NCBI GenBank assembly: GCA_014529385.2
Contig: CM043953.1
Location: forward strand, 112,408,549 to 112,472,548
Source of the DNA: Adiantum capillus-veneris
Taxonomy: Eukaryota > Streptophyta > Polypodiopsida > Polypodiales > Pteridaceae
DNA length: 64,000 nt
Direction of reading: 5' to 3'
Shown here: positions 22,119-32,061 of the stretch, in pieces
How the letters are laid out: each line of letters begins with the position of its first letter
How positions within the stretch are numbered: the first letter of the stretch is position 1
The notes under the pieces: model-generated
The model's input: only the letters and a program-made list of their open reading frames with translations
The model's database searches: none
Told to the model about the DNA's origin: nothing
Program-made: the position numbers and the translations under genes

Positions 22119-22964
22119 TCAAAATTGGCATTTGAAAGGATTTAAGGAGATGTGATACAATCTGCACTTCTCAAACACTTTTTGTAAGCATGATAGATGT
22201 TCTTTCCAAGAGGAATAAACACAAAGGTCATCTAAGAAAGCTTCACAAAACTCCCTCAAATATTCTCTAAAAGCAGTGTTTATTAATCTTTGAAAGGTAG
22301 TAGGGGCATTGGTTAAGCCAAAGGCCATAACACGGAATGAAAAAACTCCAAATTTGGTTATAAAGGCTGTTTTATCTTGGTCCTCTAGCGCAATTGTGAT
22401 TTGATTGTAGCTAGAGTACCCATCTAGAAAGCTATAAGCTTCCTTCCCTGCAACTCTTTCAAGCACATGTTTCGAATATGGCAAGGGGTAATGGTCCCTC
22501 ATAGTGGCGGCATTGACCTTCTTGAGATCTACGCACACTCTGAGTTTCCCATTCTTTTTTAGCACAATCACTATTGGAGACACCCATTCTGAGTGTTCAA
22601 TAGGGTATATGAATCCGCATTCCACAAGCTTTTCAATCTCTTCTTGAACGATCTTTGCATATTTAGGATTCATTGGGTAGGGTCGTTGCTGAACTCGTTT
22701 AGCCATGCTATTCATGGGGATTGTGTGCTGCACCATGGAAGGCGAAACACCTTTCATATCATGATATGTCCAAGCAAATATATCCCTGAATTCCTTGAGA
22801 AGTTCTTTAAGTACACACTCCTCAATCGCTGTCAGATCTTGGGAAATGACGACAGGTTTAGACTCTTCTTCTGGGTCTGCTAACTCTATTTCCTTAACTA
22901 TCGCTGGACCATCATAGACTCCATTGCTCCCATCGATAGGTTTTCTTTGGGCCTTTGTATACAC
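22119..22964 (-). CDS. Reverse transcriptase of element B (open segment)
   Basis: 281 codons without a stop, beginning within the polyprotein rather than at an initiation codon. Motifs: FRDIFAWTYHDMKGVSP, IPMNSMAKRVQQRPYPMNP, IEHSEWVSPIVIVLKKNGKL, VCVDLKKVNAATMRDHYPLP, DGYSSYNQITI, FRVMAFGLTNAPTTFQRL and the active site AFLDDLCVYS (FLDD at about 22229-22240). Catalytic residues are present. Compared with A it retains the box A has lost. Confidence 0.9.
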   Translation of the reverse strand: MYTKAQRKPIDGSNGVYDGPAIVKEIELADPEEESKPVVISQDLTAIEECVLKELLKEFRDIFAWTYHDMKGVSPSMVQHTIPMNSMAKRVQQRPYPMNPKYAKIVQEEIEKLVECGFIYPIEHSEWVSPIVIVLKKNGKLRVCVDLKKVNAATMRDHYPLPYSKHVLERVAGKEAYSFLDGYSSYNQITIALEDQDKTAFITKFGVFSFRVMAFGLTNAPTTFQRLINTAFREYLREFCEAFLDDLCVYSSWKEHLSCLQKVFEKCRLYHISLNPFKCQF

Positions 22965-23055
22965 AACCTTACGTTCCTCTGTGGTATAGGATTTGAAATG
23001 TTCAGGTGGTGCAGGGTGTAAGTCTGTGGGGTCCTGTTGTTCTGTGGACTATGAT

Positions 23056-24190
23056 TTAACTTCTGACTCCCTTTTTTTGTTGATCTAACTCTCCATTTTT
23101 TCGTCTCCTTACAATACGGCTCAACCTTGGCTTCTCTGTAGCCTCTAGTTGTGCGATGTCAATGGGTTGTGGACTACACCACATAACTCTTTGAAGGTAT
23201 TCACCCCAGTTATCTACCAACTTTCGATGAGCATCACATGTCCCTATATAATTAAGCCATTCTGCGGTAGATTTCTTTTCATTTATTCTAGCACGCACAT
23301 TTGCTCGATATCGTTGCCTCTTATATCTCTTACTCTTCTTGTTTAATTCTCGATTACGGTCGATTTCTAGTGAAGACTCACTAGATGAATGGTTCGTCCC
23401 CACATTTTCACTAAGATTTAACTCAGATTCTTCGTCCTCAGAGTCAATTTCAACTGATGATTCTGAACCCAAATCGTGTGGGCTATAGTCTTGTGAGGCG
23501 CTACTGGTTTCAATGCCAGTCAAACTTTCATCTTGTAGATCATCAGAAGCTATATGCATTTCTTCTAGCATGTTTAAGGGTACAAGTGGTGGTATTTCAT
23601 CCCCCTCAGGTGTTACCCAGGTCGTCCCCCTATTTCCCCAAGTGTCTATGGTTGTTGCTAGGTGGACCCAATCCACATCCTCCGACTCAATCATCCCAGG
23701 TAGTACATCCATATAAGGAGAATCTTCCCCAACATTAGTGTCCGCTTTACATGTGTAACAATACTGCAATGGGGCCGAGTGAACTGTGGTTTCAGATCTA
23801 TGATCAATTATAAACCTGTTTCCTAGAGGATGTGCTCGACCTGTCACAAGATCCACTCGAATGACAGAATCTTGGAACTGCAAGTAGACATGGTTTTTAG
23901 ACCAGTCATGCACCATTTTTACTTCCTTCATGAAAGGACGTCCTAAGATCATCTCCGATGCCATAGTGTGTTTGGAGAAATCCATAACAATAAAAGTAAT
24001 CCTTATTTTATGTCCAAAGACCTTGATCTTGAGATCTTCTAGCATCCCAATAGGTTTAACAATAGACCGATTGGCCATCTTCACTACTATGGTTGTGGTC
24101 GCAAGGTGAGGTCATCCCATAGTTTCCCAACAATTTCTAGTCACAATGCTAACCCCAGCGCCACCATCAAGGATTCCCTTCATAGTTATC
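23056..24190 (-). pseudogene. Retropepsin PR1 and PR1-RT linker of element B
   Basis: GILDGGAGVSIVTRN (DGG at about 24160-24168) starts the protease on one frame. TTTIVVKMANRSIVKPIGML, FIVMDFSKHTMASEMILGRP (23935-23955) and FMKEVKMVHDWSKNHVYLQF complete it in the 342-codon frame 23056-24084. The serine of the active-site triplet is Gly, as also in fragment F. The linker is acidic (SEDEESELNLSENV) and ends with Arg-rich text (RYKRQRYRANVRARI). Confidence 0.8.
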
Positions 24191-24761
24191 CCTTAGTAGT
24201 GATTGGTATGGTCGCATTGGATTCATCACCCTCAAAGTATTGTCCCAACTTGTTAACAGGTATTTCTATAACAAGGTTCTCATCTAGGTTGGGTTGTGGA
24301 TCTAAGTGTTCCTCCTCTATTGGCATCTCCCCAGCTCCATCCATCTGTGAAAATTGTGGTAGCCCAAACTTCAGTTCTCCATTGAGGAAGGCTCGAAGAG
24401 ATGAGACTAGCTCGGGGTCTTTATATAGTTTGTACATGATGGTGGTTCTAACTTCTGAAGACATGAAATCCATCAATTTGGCAATGTTTAACGACACCTT
24501 TTGGCCTTGAGTCCCTTGACGTGGGACAGATGGGATCTCCATTTCTTCGATAGGATCAGGTAGTCCCTCTGTAAACATTCTTTCCATTAAGAAGTGAGTA
24601 CGCCCACTTTCCCATGACTTTAAGTCACTTTCTTCTTGGATGACACTAGGTATGTCTAAGGGTCTATGGACTTGGTGAGGTTGTTGCGTAGGGAACACGG
24701 TGTCTGTAATATGGATCTTCCTAGGTGTTAGTTTTAGATCCCTTTGGGTATCTTCTACCAA
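24191..24761 (-). CDS. Pre-protease region of element B polyprotein
   Basis: Open 190-codon segment, probably part of one polyprotein, not a separate gene. It holds SLNIAKLMDFMSSEVRTTIM and ends in VIEIPVNKLGQYFEGDESN, which matches the PR1 lead-in of element A. No known domain. The stretch 24762-25101 upstream is frameshifted linker. Confidence 0.6.
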
Positions 24762-25101
24762 AATCCTTCATTGCTTGACTCACTCAATCTCCTTTGTAGG
24801 GTTTGGGTAAGTTCCTATCTTCTTTTTAGATCCTGGCCATTGTGGCTCATGAAGATCTTCCTTGTTGGTTTCTATGTTAGTGGTCGTTTTGGTCTCCATG
24901 GTTTCACATGAATCAGAATCTTCTTCACTGTTGTTCATATATATAGGGGTCATCACTAGTCCCTATGTTGGTCTTCGAACTGGGATCTGACTTCGCTGCT
25001 TTTTGCGATCTCTTTCTTCGTGTTTTCTTCTTTTTCTGAGATTGGGCAATTGATGCCATGTCTCTTTCCTCAAGAATATAATTTTGTTTTTGGAGCATCG
25101 A

Positions 25102-26106
25102 TCATGTGAGTATGTTTACTGGGACCACGAGTGTACTTGGTGATAGCTCCTCGATAACTTCAATCAAGTTTAATGGCATGATCTTCGGTGCATTTGGATT
25201 ATTTGGACATTGGGCAATCAAATGATCTATGCAACATCGATTACACATGAGTATCGGCATTGTAGACGTGCTCGCTTCATTGGTTTGCATTAGTGTGGAG
25301 TTCTTTTGTATAGGACACTCGGATACACGATGTGGACCTCCACACTCATAGCATTGAAGAGGTGGTCTCTTAGCATTGTAGTTAATATTTTGGCCTCTTG
25401 CCGCAAGAGCAGCTACTTGATATACAGGTTTGACTTGTCCACAATAGTCCTCCATGTAGTATTGTGGACTTCTTCAAGCACATCCATTCCACATGCGATA
25501 TTAGGATCTATAACTTCCTCATAGCCTTCCAAACAAGAAATAGATGACTCACAACCCACTTGATTCACAGAAGTGATTCTCGGATGTAGTGGTTGCGGTC
25601 GGTCCTAGCACTGGAGGTGGTAAGGGTGTTGTTTGAACAACATTTTGGGCCCTAGGGACCATATGTTGTGATGTTTGTTCAAGAGGTGGGACCGGCATCA
25701 ATGCAGGCACTCGAGGTGTGTCTGTCCATGCTAAGGTTGGTCTATTGGCCATCGCACGCTTAAATACTATGCAATCCTTAGCTTGATGACCATACCTCTC
25801 ACATGCATTGCAGTTCCCATTGAATTTTACTCTAAAAGTGGGGCATTCATTGGTACTATGCGGTCCATAGCATACTGAGCACCATTGTTGATCCCATCTT
25901 GGATACATATGATTGTTTTGCGGAGCACGATTGTCTCTAAGACTCTCTTGAATATCCTTGGTGAGATCTGCTAAAGTCATCTCAAATATCTTTGGCTCCT
26001 TAGCAATAGGCTTTAGGGTCATTGGCTGATGCCCCGATGCTTGTGAGCTAATAGATTTAGACTCAACAGACACTCTTTCTCCTTGAATCATTAAATTATC
26101 CTCCAA
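25102..26106 (-). pseudogene. Nucleocapsid region with four CCHC-like knuckles, element B
   Basis: Two pairs of zinc knuckles in one frame, interrupted by a TGA at 25549-25551: CSVCYGPHSTNEC and CNACERYGHQAKDC, then CYECGGPHRVSEC and CNRCCIDHLIAQC. Three have CX2CX3HX4C spacing, one the classic CX2CX4HX4C. Such knuckles bind element RNA for packaging. The second pair aligns with the two decayed knuckles of element A. I did not find the capsid signature (W..DF...) that A retains, so the capsid may be diverged or deleted. Confidence 0.78.
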
Positions 26107-26130
26107 TTGGATCGCATTGGTGGTGATTTC

Positions 26131-27058
26131 TTACCAAGTGGTCAAAGTCTCCGTGTGTAGCTCATATTCCCAATTTTCATTGAGAAATACCCCATCCAAA
26201 CATGGTGTACTAGAGGGTTTCCGTGAGGTGGATGCAATGTTGCTTCCCGTGTTTTGACTTTTAGTCACCGCTACCTTAGAGGCGACTTTGGAAGGTGGTA
26301 TCTCGGTAGGGCTCTCATTAAATGAGGTAGGTAGAATGTCCACGTAGACACTCTGAGGGAGTATGGAGTCTACAGGAGATGTGAATGGTGATTCTACTTC
26401 CCCACCCCCTTCGTTTACTTCACTAGCCGCAAGTTCAGAGCGCGTAGCTCTACTAAAAGTTTCCATCAAACGGCTAAAAACACTAGTTCCAGGTTGTTGG
26501 GCCCAACTAGTGTTGAGATGTCGAGCTCTACATCTTGAGCTGGCATCCAGTACGGGTCTTGGCCGCTTACGGCATTTACTCACTGGCGCGTTAGGTGACC
26601 GACACGGAGGATCTCTGCCAGTGATTCTACAGCTGGACTACACTTATAGTGCCAGCCTAGTACACTTCTAGCGAGTTCACACTTAGTGACCGCATGTACA
26701 TATGTGCTACTTTTCAGTTTTAGCACTTATTCATTTTGTACTCTCTTTTCTTTACGAAGAAGAAGAAGCTTTCCATATCTGTGTGCTTTGTTCTTGTCTT
26801 GTGTAGCTCTCTTGCATCCTCTTTCTTTACACTAGGTACGGTTTCATTTGTTCCCCTGGGGCTTTGTGTAAGATGATCTTCCGTAATATCGTAGTCAGAG
26901 GAAGAGTCGCGAGCCGCTATTTTTGGGTCTTGGGTTGCACTACCTTGGATCCCCGCCGAGGGCCTAGACGCTAGCATGGAAGGATGGTTAGTATCCCCGT
27001 AAATCGAAGCACTAGCTAGTTGTTCGGACTCTAGCACATGACCAGAGCGTAGATACAT
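26131..27058 (-). pseudogene. gag N-terminal region of element B
   Basis: ATG at 27058 gives MYLRSGHVLESEQL, matching MNLRSG of element A. The first 112 codons are Ser/Thr/Asp-rich and end at 26720. A second frame (26583-26131) has an Arg-rich start (RKRPRPVLDASSRCRARH) then Ser/Pro-rich text. No recognised domain. The segments are probably one ORF broken by frameshifts. Confidence 0.6.
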
Positions 27059-27776
27059 GTGCTTTGGGCGTCCTACAAGTGTCGGAAAGTACCCTCAAAG
27101 GTTACTTGCTTTGTTTTGTGGGTGTTTTGCACCCCGTTTTCTACTTGATTTTTTCTTGTTTTTGATGTTTTTTAAGGTTCAAAAAACGGATTGGGACCTG
27201 TGATAGCTCGAAACGAGCGTATCGCTTAGGAGATCTAGGCGCACTTTACAAAATACTGTTTGACTATTGGAAGCTCCCAAAGTCCCTCAAACAATAAATT
27301 TCTCTTAGTTTCTACTTGGGCACATGGCTTAAGATAGAAAGTTGAAGGGTGACTTGTGGAGGGAAAGGTGAAGGCTTTGCCCCACATGCTTTCTCCTTTC
27401 ACTTGAGCACTAGCCTATATATAGTGAATAGCATTTACCTTATCATAAGACCAAGCCCAAGCTCAAGCTCATCAACCGATCCCGATCTACCTTTTTGGAC
27501 AAACTTAAAATGTTCCCCCCGCCAATAAATCAAATTTTTTTTTTAGCCATTGCATTTTTTACGTTTTCTATCATTTTTGTTTTTTATTTTTTGTTTTTCT
27601 GTGCAAAAAACAAAACATTCTTTGTTTTTTTGCAGAAACCGAAATGGACCAGCTGTGCCGAGAACGAAATGAACTAGCTGTGTAGCTAACCCACGACACA
27701 GCATAACCTTCCTACTTAAGCTTGGTGTCTCCACAGGGAAGCACAGAGTGCTTCCCAGAGCTTGGTGCAGGGCAAC
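27059..27776 (-). other. Leader of element B
   Basis: About 0.7 kb between primer site and gag; T-rich on the plus strand at 27530-27625. No ORF or palindrome of the kind seen in A. Confidence 0.65.
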
Positions 27777-27794
27777 TCCCCGACAGCGGCGCCA
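27777..27794 (-). other. Primer binding site of element B (tRNA-Asp type)
   Basis: On the minus strand TGGCGCCGCTGTCGGGGA, two mismatches from the tRNA-Asp complement, four bases from the LTR end. Confidence 0.83.
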
Positions 27795-27798
27795 AAAA

Positions 27799-28369
27799 TG
27801 TGCGCGTCTGTCGCACGTGTCAGAGCTAGGGACTTTTCGAGCACCGTGTGCGAGCCACGAAGGCTGCAAGCACACAACTAGCATGCCTAGCAAGCTCACA
27901 GAGAGCAGGGGTGTGTCACTCACCTCCCTGCGCTTGTTGCTGTGAAGGATTCCTCTCCGCGAAGAAGAGGGAGCCGCCGCCGTACTGCGCTCAAACCGCC
28001 TCACCGCCGCAGGTGCCGTTGCATGCTCGATCACCCACACACTCTCTCCCTCTCTCCCTCAAGCACACACGCACACACACACACACATCTGTGAGCACAC
28101 AATGGAGATGGGGATGGAGATAGGGCAAGAGCACTCCTTCTATTGCACACTGAGAGAATAGGTCAATTTTAGGTTTAGGTGACTTTTATATGAGCTCGCC
28201 CCATTCACATTTGGGCGCCCATGCTTAGCCAACTAACCCTTGCATGTTCCAGTTAGAGTGCGCCTCTCATCGGCGATCACTCTACCCTTTTCCTATTAGG
28301 GTCCGTCGTAGGCAATAATACAACGTCCGTCGTAGGCGATAGGGTGTCCGTGAGCCACGAGAGTTAACA
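27799..28369 (-). repeat. 5' LTR of element B
   Basis: On the minus strand starts TGTTAACTCTCGTGG and ends ...GCGCACA; 571 bp. Pairs with 16231-16828. (CA)n near 28065-28090. Confidence 0.92.
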
Positions 28370-28374
28370 AACAA
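28370..28374. repeat. Target-site duplication of element B, right copy
   Basis: AACAA, identical to 16226-16230. Confidence 0.9.
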
Positions 28375-30110
28375 GAAGAATCAAAGCAAGAAGAGACCAA
28401 AGAGCAAGAGAAAAGAGAAGAAGCTAAGCCCAAAGATGAGCAGCCAGAGCCAGAGGAAAGAAGGTTTAACACATTTCTTGATCTACTAGCTGCGGGTTAC
28501 CCGAGAGAAGAGGCAGCAATAGTAGCATTTGACTTGGCAAGCACAAGGCCCAAAGAACAGCTGTAGAGCCTACGGTTAGTGGAACTGAAAGAGATGGCCA
28601 CTGCTACAGTGAACCTATAGCCATCCACCAATGACTGGGACGTGGTGATGCACAAGCTAACTGGGCTCAGGGAAAAATCATTGGCCACAGAAAGTGAGAT
28701 CGACAATCTTAAAGCCAATGAAGTTCTGATCAAATCTGAAGTACACACACTACAAAGATAGAGCCAAGAGCAAATAGAGAAACAAGCAGAGCTGCAAGCA
28801 AGTCTAGACACGACATTGCAAAGATGCAAGGAGAAAATCAGGAAGCAGCTCAAAGACTGCAAAGAGCTGAAGAAGAATACAAAAAACTCAGCAAGGCATT
28901 GACAGATGCAGAGAGGGAAAGGGACAACCTAACCCTACAACTTGCTGAAGAATCCAAGGAAGTGGAAACACTGAGAAATGCCAAGGAGAAGCAGAGCTAG
29001 AGAATGAGGCGAGCTAGGATGAGGTAATAGAGCTTAAAGACCAGATGAAATTCAAAGATCAAACCATCCAACGGCTATGGGCATCTCCTGCCAGAGTCAG
29101 AGCTACTAGCTCGACTCACACTACTTCTGATATGGATTTATATGAAGAGCAATTGAAGGAGCTCCAAAAGGAGTTAACCCTGGAGAAAATACAGCCATGA
29201 AGAATGAGCTAGAAGCCATCAAGAGAAAGCTCCAGGAGGCGGAAAAGATAAACACATATCTAAACGAACTCCTTGTGAATATCGAAGAACAAGATGAAGC
29301 AGAAAAGAAGACATTTTAGAAGCAAATAGAAGAGCTGAGAGGCCAGCAGCAAACAGAAGAGCAGTTTAGCACCAGGCCAACAGCCATGGAGGGAATAGAC
29401 ATAGAGAATGTGGCAGATCTAGTGGACACCACCATGCAAGAGGAAATCCTTGTAGGACCCTCACAAGAGCCACAAGATCTGACACAAGAAGAAGAAGAGA
29501 AGCTGCAAAAGGAAATAGAAGCAGCACTCAAAGACACAGCTAGAGAAGCTTTGGAATGGGAGCAGAGGGTCTTAAAATTAATGACTATTTAGAAGATAGA
29601 TGCCAGCAACCTTCAGCGTGAATGGCTACAGCCCTCTCTCCCATATCATAGAGACGCCAACAATGCCAATGTACAAAGCAGACATCTCCAAGCCTGAAGG
29701 GGTAAAGTTGATAGTCGACTCTCAACCCAGGTGGAGAAAGGCATGGCTGACAAAGTATCCACAGTATCTAATCCATCTGTTAGAGGCACCTAAAGTCATC
29801 AGAGATAACCTAAGTTTCTGCCCTCTACCAAGGATGTGGACGTGGAAGGCCCATGAGCTATTGCAAAGAAGACAACCTACTTGGCTAAATTACCCGAAGC
29901 TGCCAAGCTCAAAGGCAGGCGAGAGAATAAGTGAGAAATACATGGTGAAAACCCTAACGGGCGCCATCAAATTGTTCACTAGCTCGCCTGACCTATCTTG
30001 CATTATGATGAGAAACATTTGCAAAACACTTTTGGCAGTCTTCGAGACATTCAAACCAGGCGAGCATAAGATCTGTCTGGTCAGCCTTCCCACGAGGTGA
30101 TACATGCATT
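28375..30110 (+). pseudogene. ORF3 of element A, coiled-coil and C-terminal part
   Basis: It continues ORF3 beyond the element B insertion. A Glu/Lys/Gln-rich stretch (KQEETKEQEKREEAKPK) leads to FNTFLDLLAAGYPREEAAIVA, then long heptad-like coiled coil (LQRAEEEYKKLSKALTDAER; KNELEAIKRKLQEAEK) to about 29590. The C-terminal domain at 29600-30100 is open for 166 codons (MPMYKADISKPEGVKLIVDS, RWRKAWLTKYPQYLIHLLEA, KYMVKTLTGAIKLFTSSPD). Multiple stops and frame changes break it. The intact protein would have been of the order of 1000 residues. Function unknown. Confidence 0.62.
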
Positions 30111-30311
30111 GTATCAAAGGATTATGTTTTATCCATCCTATCACCTCCAGGCCTTTGAAGAAGCCTTCTACACCGGCTTCTTCACAATCAACATTGACAT
30201 ATTCAGCCCGACGCTATTAGCTCAGCATGCAAGATATGAGTCACTGCTCAAGATGAGAGAAAGCCTATGATGAAGAAGCAGCTCAACAGCCATGTTGGGG
30301 ACGACATGAAC

Positions 30312-30325
30312 AAGGAGAGGGGGAG
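30312..30325 (+). other. Polypurine tract of element A
   Basis: AAGGAGAGGGGGAG lies immediately before the TGTTAG start of the 3' LTR, the standard plus-strand primer position. Confidence 0.85.
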
Positions 30326-30442
30326 TGTTAGAAGCTGGACACATCTTACAGAAAATGACTGCTCGATGGATTATTATTTTTTGTAATTATTCATTTATTG
30401 AGAAAACCCGACATTTCACCTTTGTAAATATTGGGACTTACA
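30326..30442 (+). repeat. 3' LTR of element A, left fragment
   Basis: 117 bases aligning without gaps to 34-150 and ending at CTTACA, where element G sequence begins abruptly. Confidence 0.88.
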
Positions 30443-31948
30443 CGTCAAACGGGGCTTCGGTGTGAAAGATATGCCAGTCCGAAGTTAGAAGGCTTTGTAG
30501 ATACCCAACGGACAAGCCGGATATAGACACACAGCCAAAAGTGGGATCAATGGAAAGGCATGAATTGCTTGAGCTGGGAAGCATGCCGATCTTTTTGGAT
30601 TGTCAATCGGGGTCCGGATGTGCAAGTTATGGGCCGATGAACATTTATCGGGGGGCAGTTTTGACATTGTTTGACCGTCCCAGTGTACATGCCATGTGGA
30701 GGTCTCAAGTCCTCGCCAAGGTTCTAGAAGTGAGTTTGCGTTGTGTAGGGCCAGCCAAAAGTGATGACTCAACAATCGGATTTACATTGAACGAGATGCG
30801 ACTTGGCAAAGTGGGATGCAGTTTAGGAGGAGGTGTGTACAAATGGTTCGGCCTATTTTTTCCTCGCTTCGGTTTTTGGGACCTGGAGTAGTCAAAGTGT
30901 GGCCGAGATGTGGTGAAACTCTTGAGGTTTGATGGTAACAGAGTGAATCTACCCCGAGTTTTTAGCAAGCCCGTGCACATGCGAACATCAGGCGCATGGG
31001 AAGCTGGTGTTAAAATACCTTTCCTTGGCTATAAATTGAAAGGGTGAAAAGGAAGGCTATAAATTGAAAGGGTGAAAAGGAAGGGTAAGCTGGAGATTTT
31101 TGATAAGCTAAATGAGAGTTCCCAAAAAGCAAAGGGGAGTAGAGAAGGAAAGGCTTGGGTTGAGAAGACAGTGAAGCCGTCGCTACTGCTGGGAGGGTTT
31201 TTTTTAGAAGTTTTAGGAAAAGAAGAAAAAGAGAGAGGGAGCATTTTCGAAGAAAAAAGGTTTTCTTTTTGCTGGGGAAGAAGGAGGAGGAGAATTGAAA
31301 ATTGAGAAAAGAGAGAGAGACTTCGTGCGCTAGACATTGGCACATGTTGTCCGTGAAGGGGCTCGAAAGAGCGAGGGCCTTGCAGAAGAAGGAGCCAGTG
31401 AAGGCTGCCAAGAGAAAACGTTGCTGCCGATGGGAAGTAAAAGGTGAATTTTTCCGCCGAGGTTTGTACGGACGGATTCGGTTTGTCGAGGGAGGTGTGT
31501 GTCCCTCTGTATAAAGCGGTGATGGTTATGGTGGGGCCTAGAGCAGACCGTGCGGATCTTTTACATATTGTTTTTCATTGAAGGAAAGCTATCATTACTA
31601 GTTTTGGTGTCGTCTCTCTACCCTTCCCCCCTTTCTTCTTTGCTCGTCTCCAAGGTGTGTGGTGCCGGTGTGTGTGAGCGCGTGCATCCCCCGAGCCCCC
31701 TGTCTGTGTGAGAGAGAAAGAGAGAGAGGTGTCGATTTGTGGAAGAGCTGTAAGCGCAAAAAAACGGTGTGATTGTTGTTTGGTTATTGTGCAAATCGTG
31801 TGTGTTGGGCGAAGAGCAGGAGAGACCCTGCTAGTGTGCGTTGCTTATTTTGAAGGTGTTTTCGAGAGGACAGGGGTGCTTTGAATACCCTGAGCTATAT
31901 AGGGGCAGTTTTTTGTGTGTCGGGTCTGTTCCCCATTCCCCCTCTCTA
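30443..31948 (+). repeat. 5' LTR of element G, 5'-truncated
   Basis: From CGTCAAACGGGGCTTCGG it aligns with 34355-35853 to the end CTCTCTA (CTCTCCA in the other copy). The first ~264 bases of the LTR (34091-34354) are absent, deleted together with 238 bp of A's LTR. Confidence 0.88.
31027..31082 (+). promoter_or_regulatory. Duplicated TATA-like box in LTR of G
   Basis: A 28-bp unit beginning GGCTATAAATTG is present twice in tandem (31027-31054, 31055-31082), giving CTATAAAT at 31029 and 31057. The partner LTR has one copy (34941-34948). A TATA function is inferred; another TATAAA occurs near 31509. Confidence 0.6.
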
Positions 31949-31953
31949 TCTTC

Positions 31954-31971
31954 TGGTGCCCCCACGGAGGA
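31954..31971 (+). other. Primer binding site of element G
   Basis: TGGTGCCCCCACGGAGGA, five bases after the LTR end, matching the site of H (63351-63368) except at two positions and close to that of F. I could not identify the tRNA. Confidence 0.65.
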
Positions 31972-32061
31972 GCACACTGATGCTCCTGTTTGAAGACAAA
32001 GCGATGATTTTGGTGATGCCAAAGGTGCCGCCTTTGAAGAGCAGGTGCTGCTAGAGAAGTA

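Larger units (their letters stand above)
16231..28369 (-). mobile_element. Element B: Ty3/gypsy retrotransposon inside ORF3 of A
   Basis: A pair of LTRs (16231-16828, 27799-28369) flanks a minus-strand gag-PR1-RT-RH-INT-PR2 region, with primer site and polypurine tract at the expected ends. Perfect 5-bp duplications AACAA at 16226-16230 and 28370-28374 prove insertion into A's ORF3. Domain-by-domain similarity to A (MxLRSG, PR1 lead-in, RT, INT, PR2, W-x-P-K tail) makes it a related family. It has fewer lesions than A; RT FLDD and integrase D, D, E are readable, but stops remain and it is probably inactive. Confidence 0.93.
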
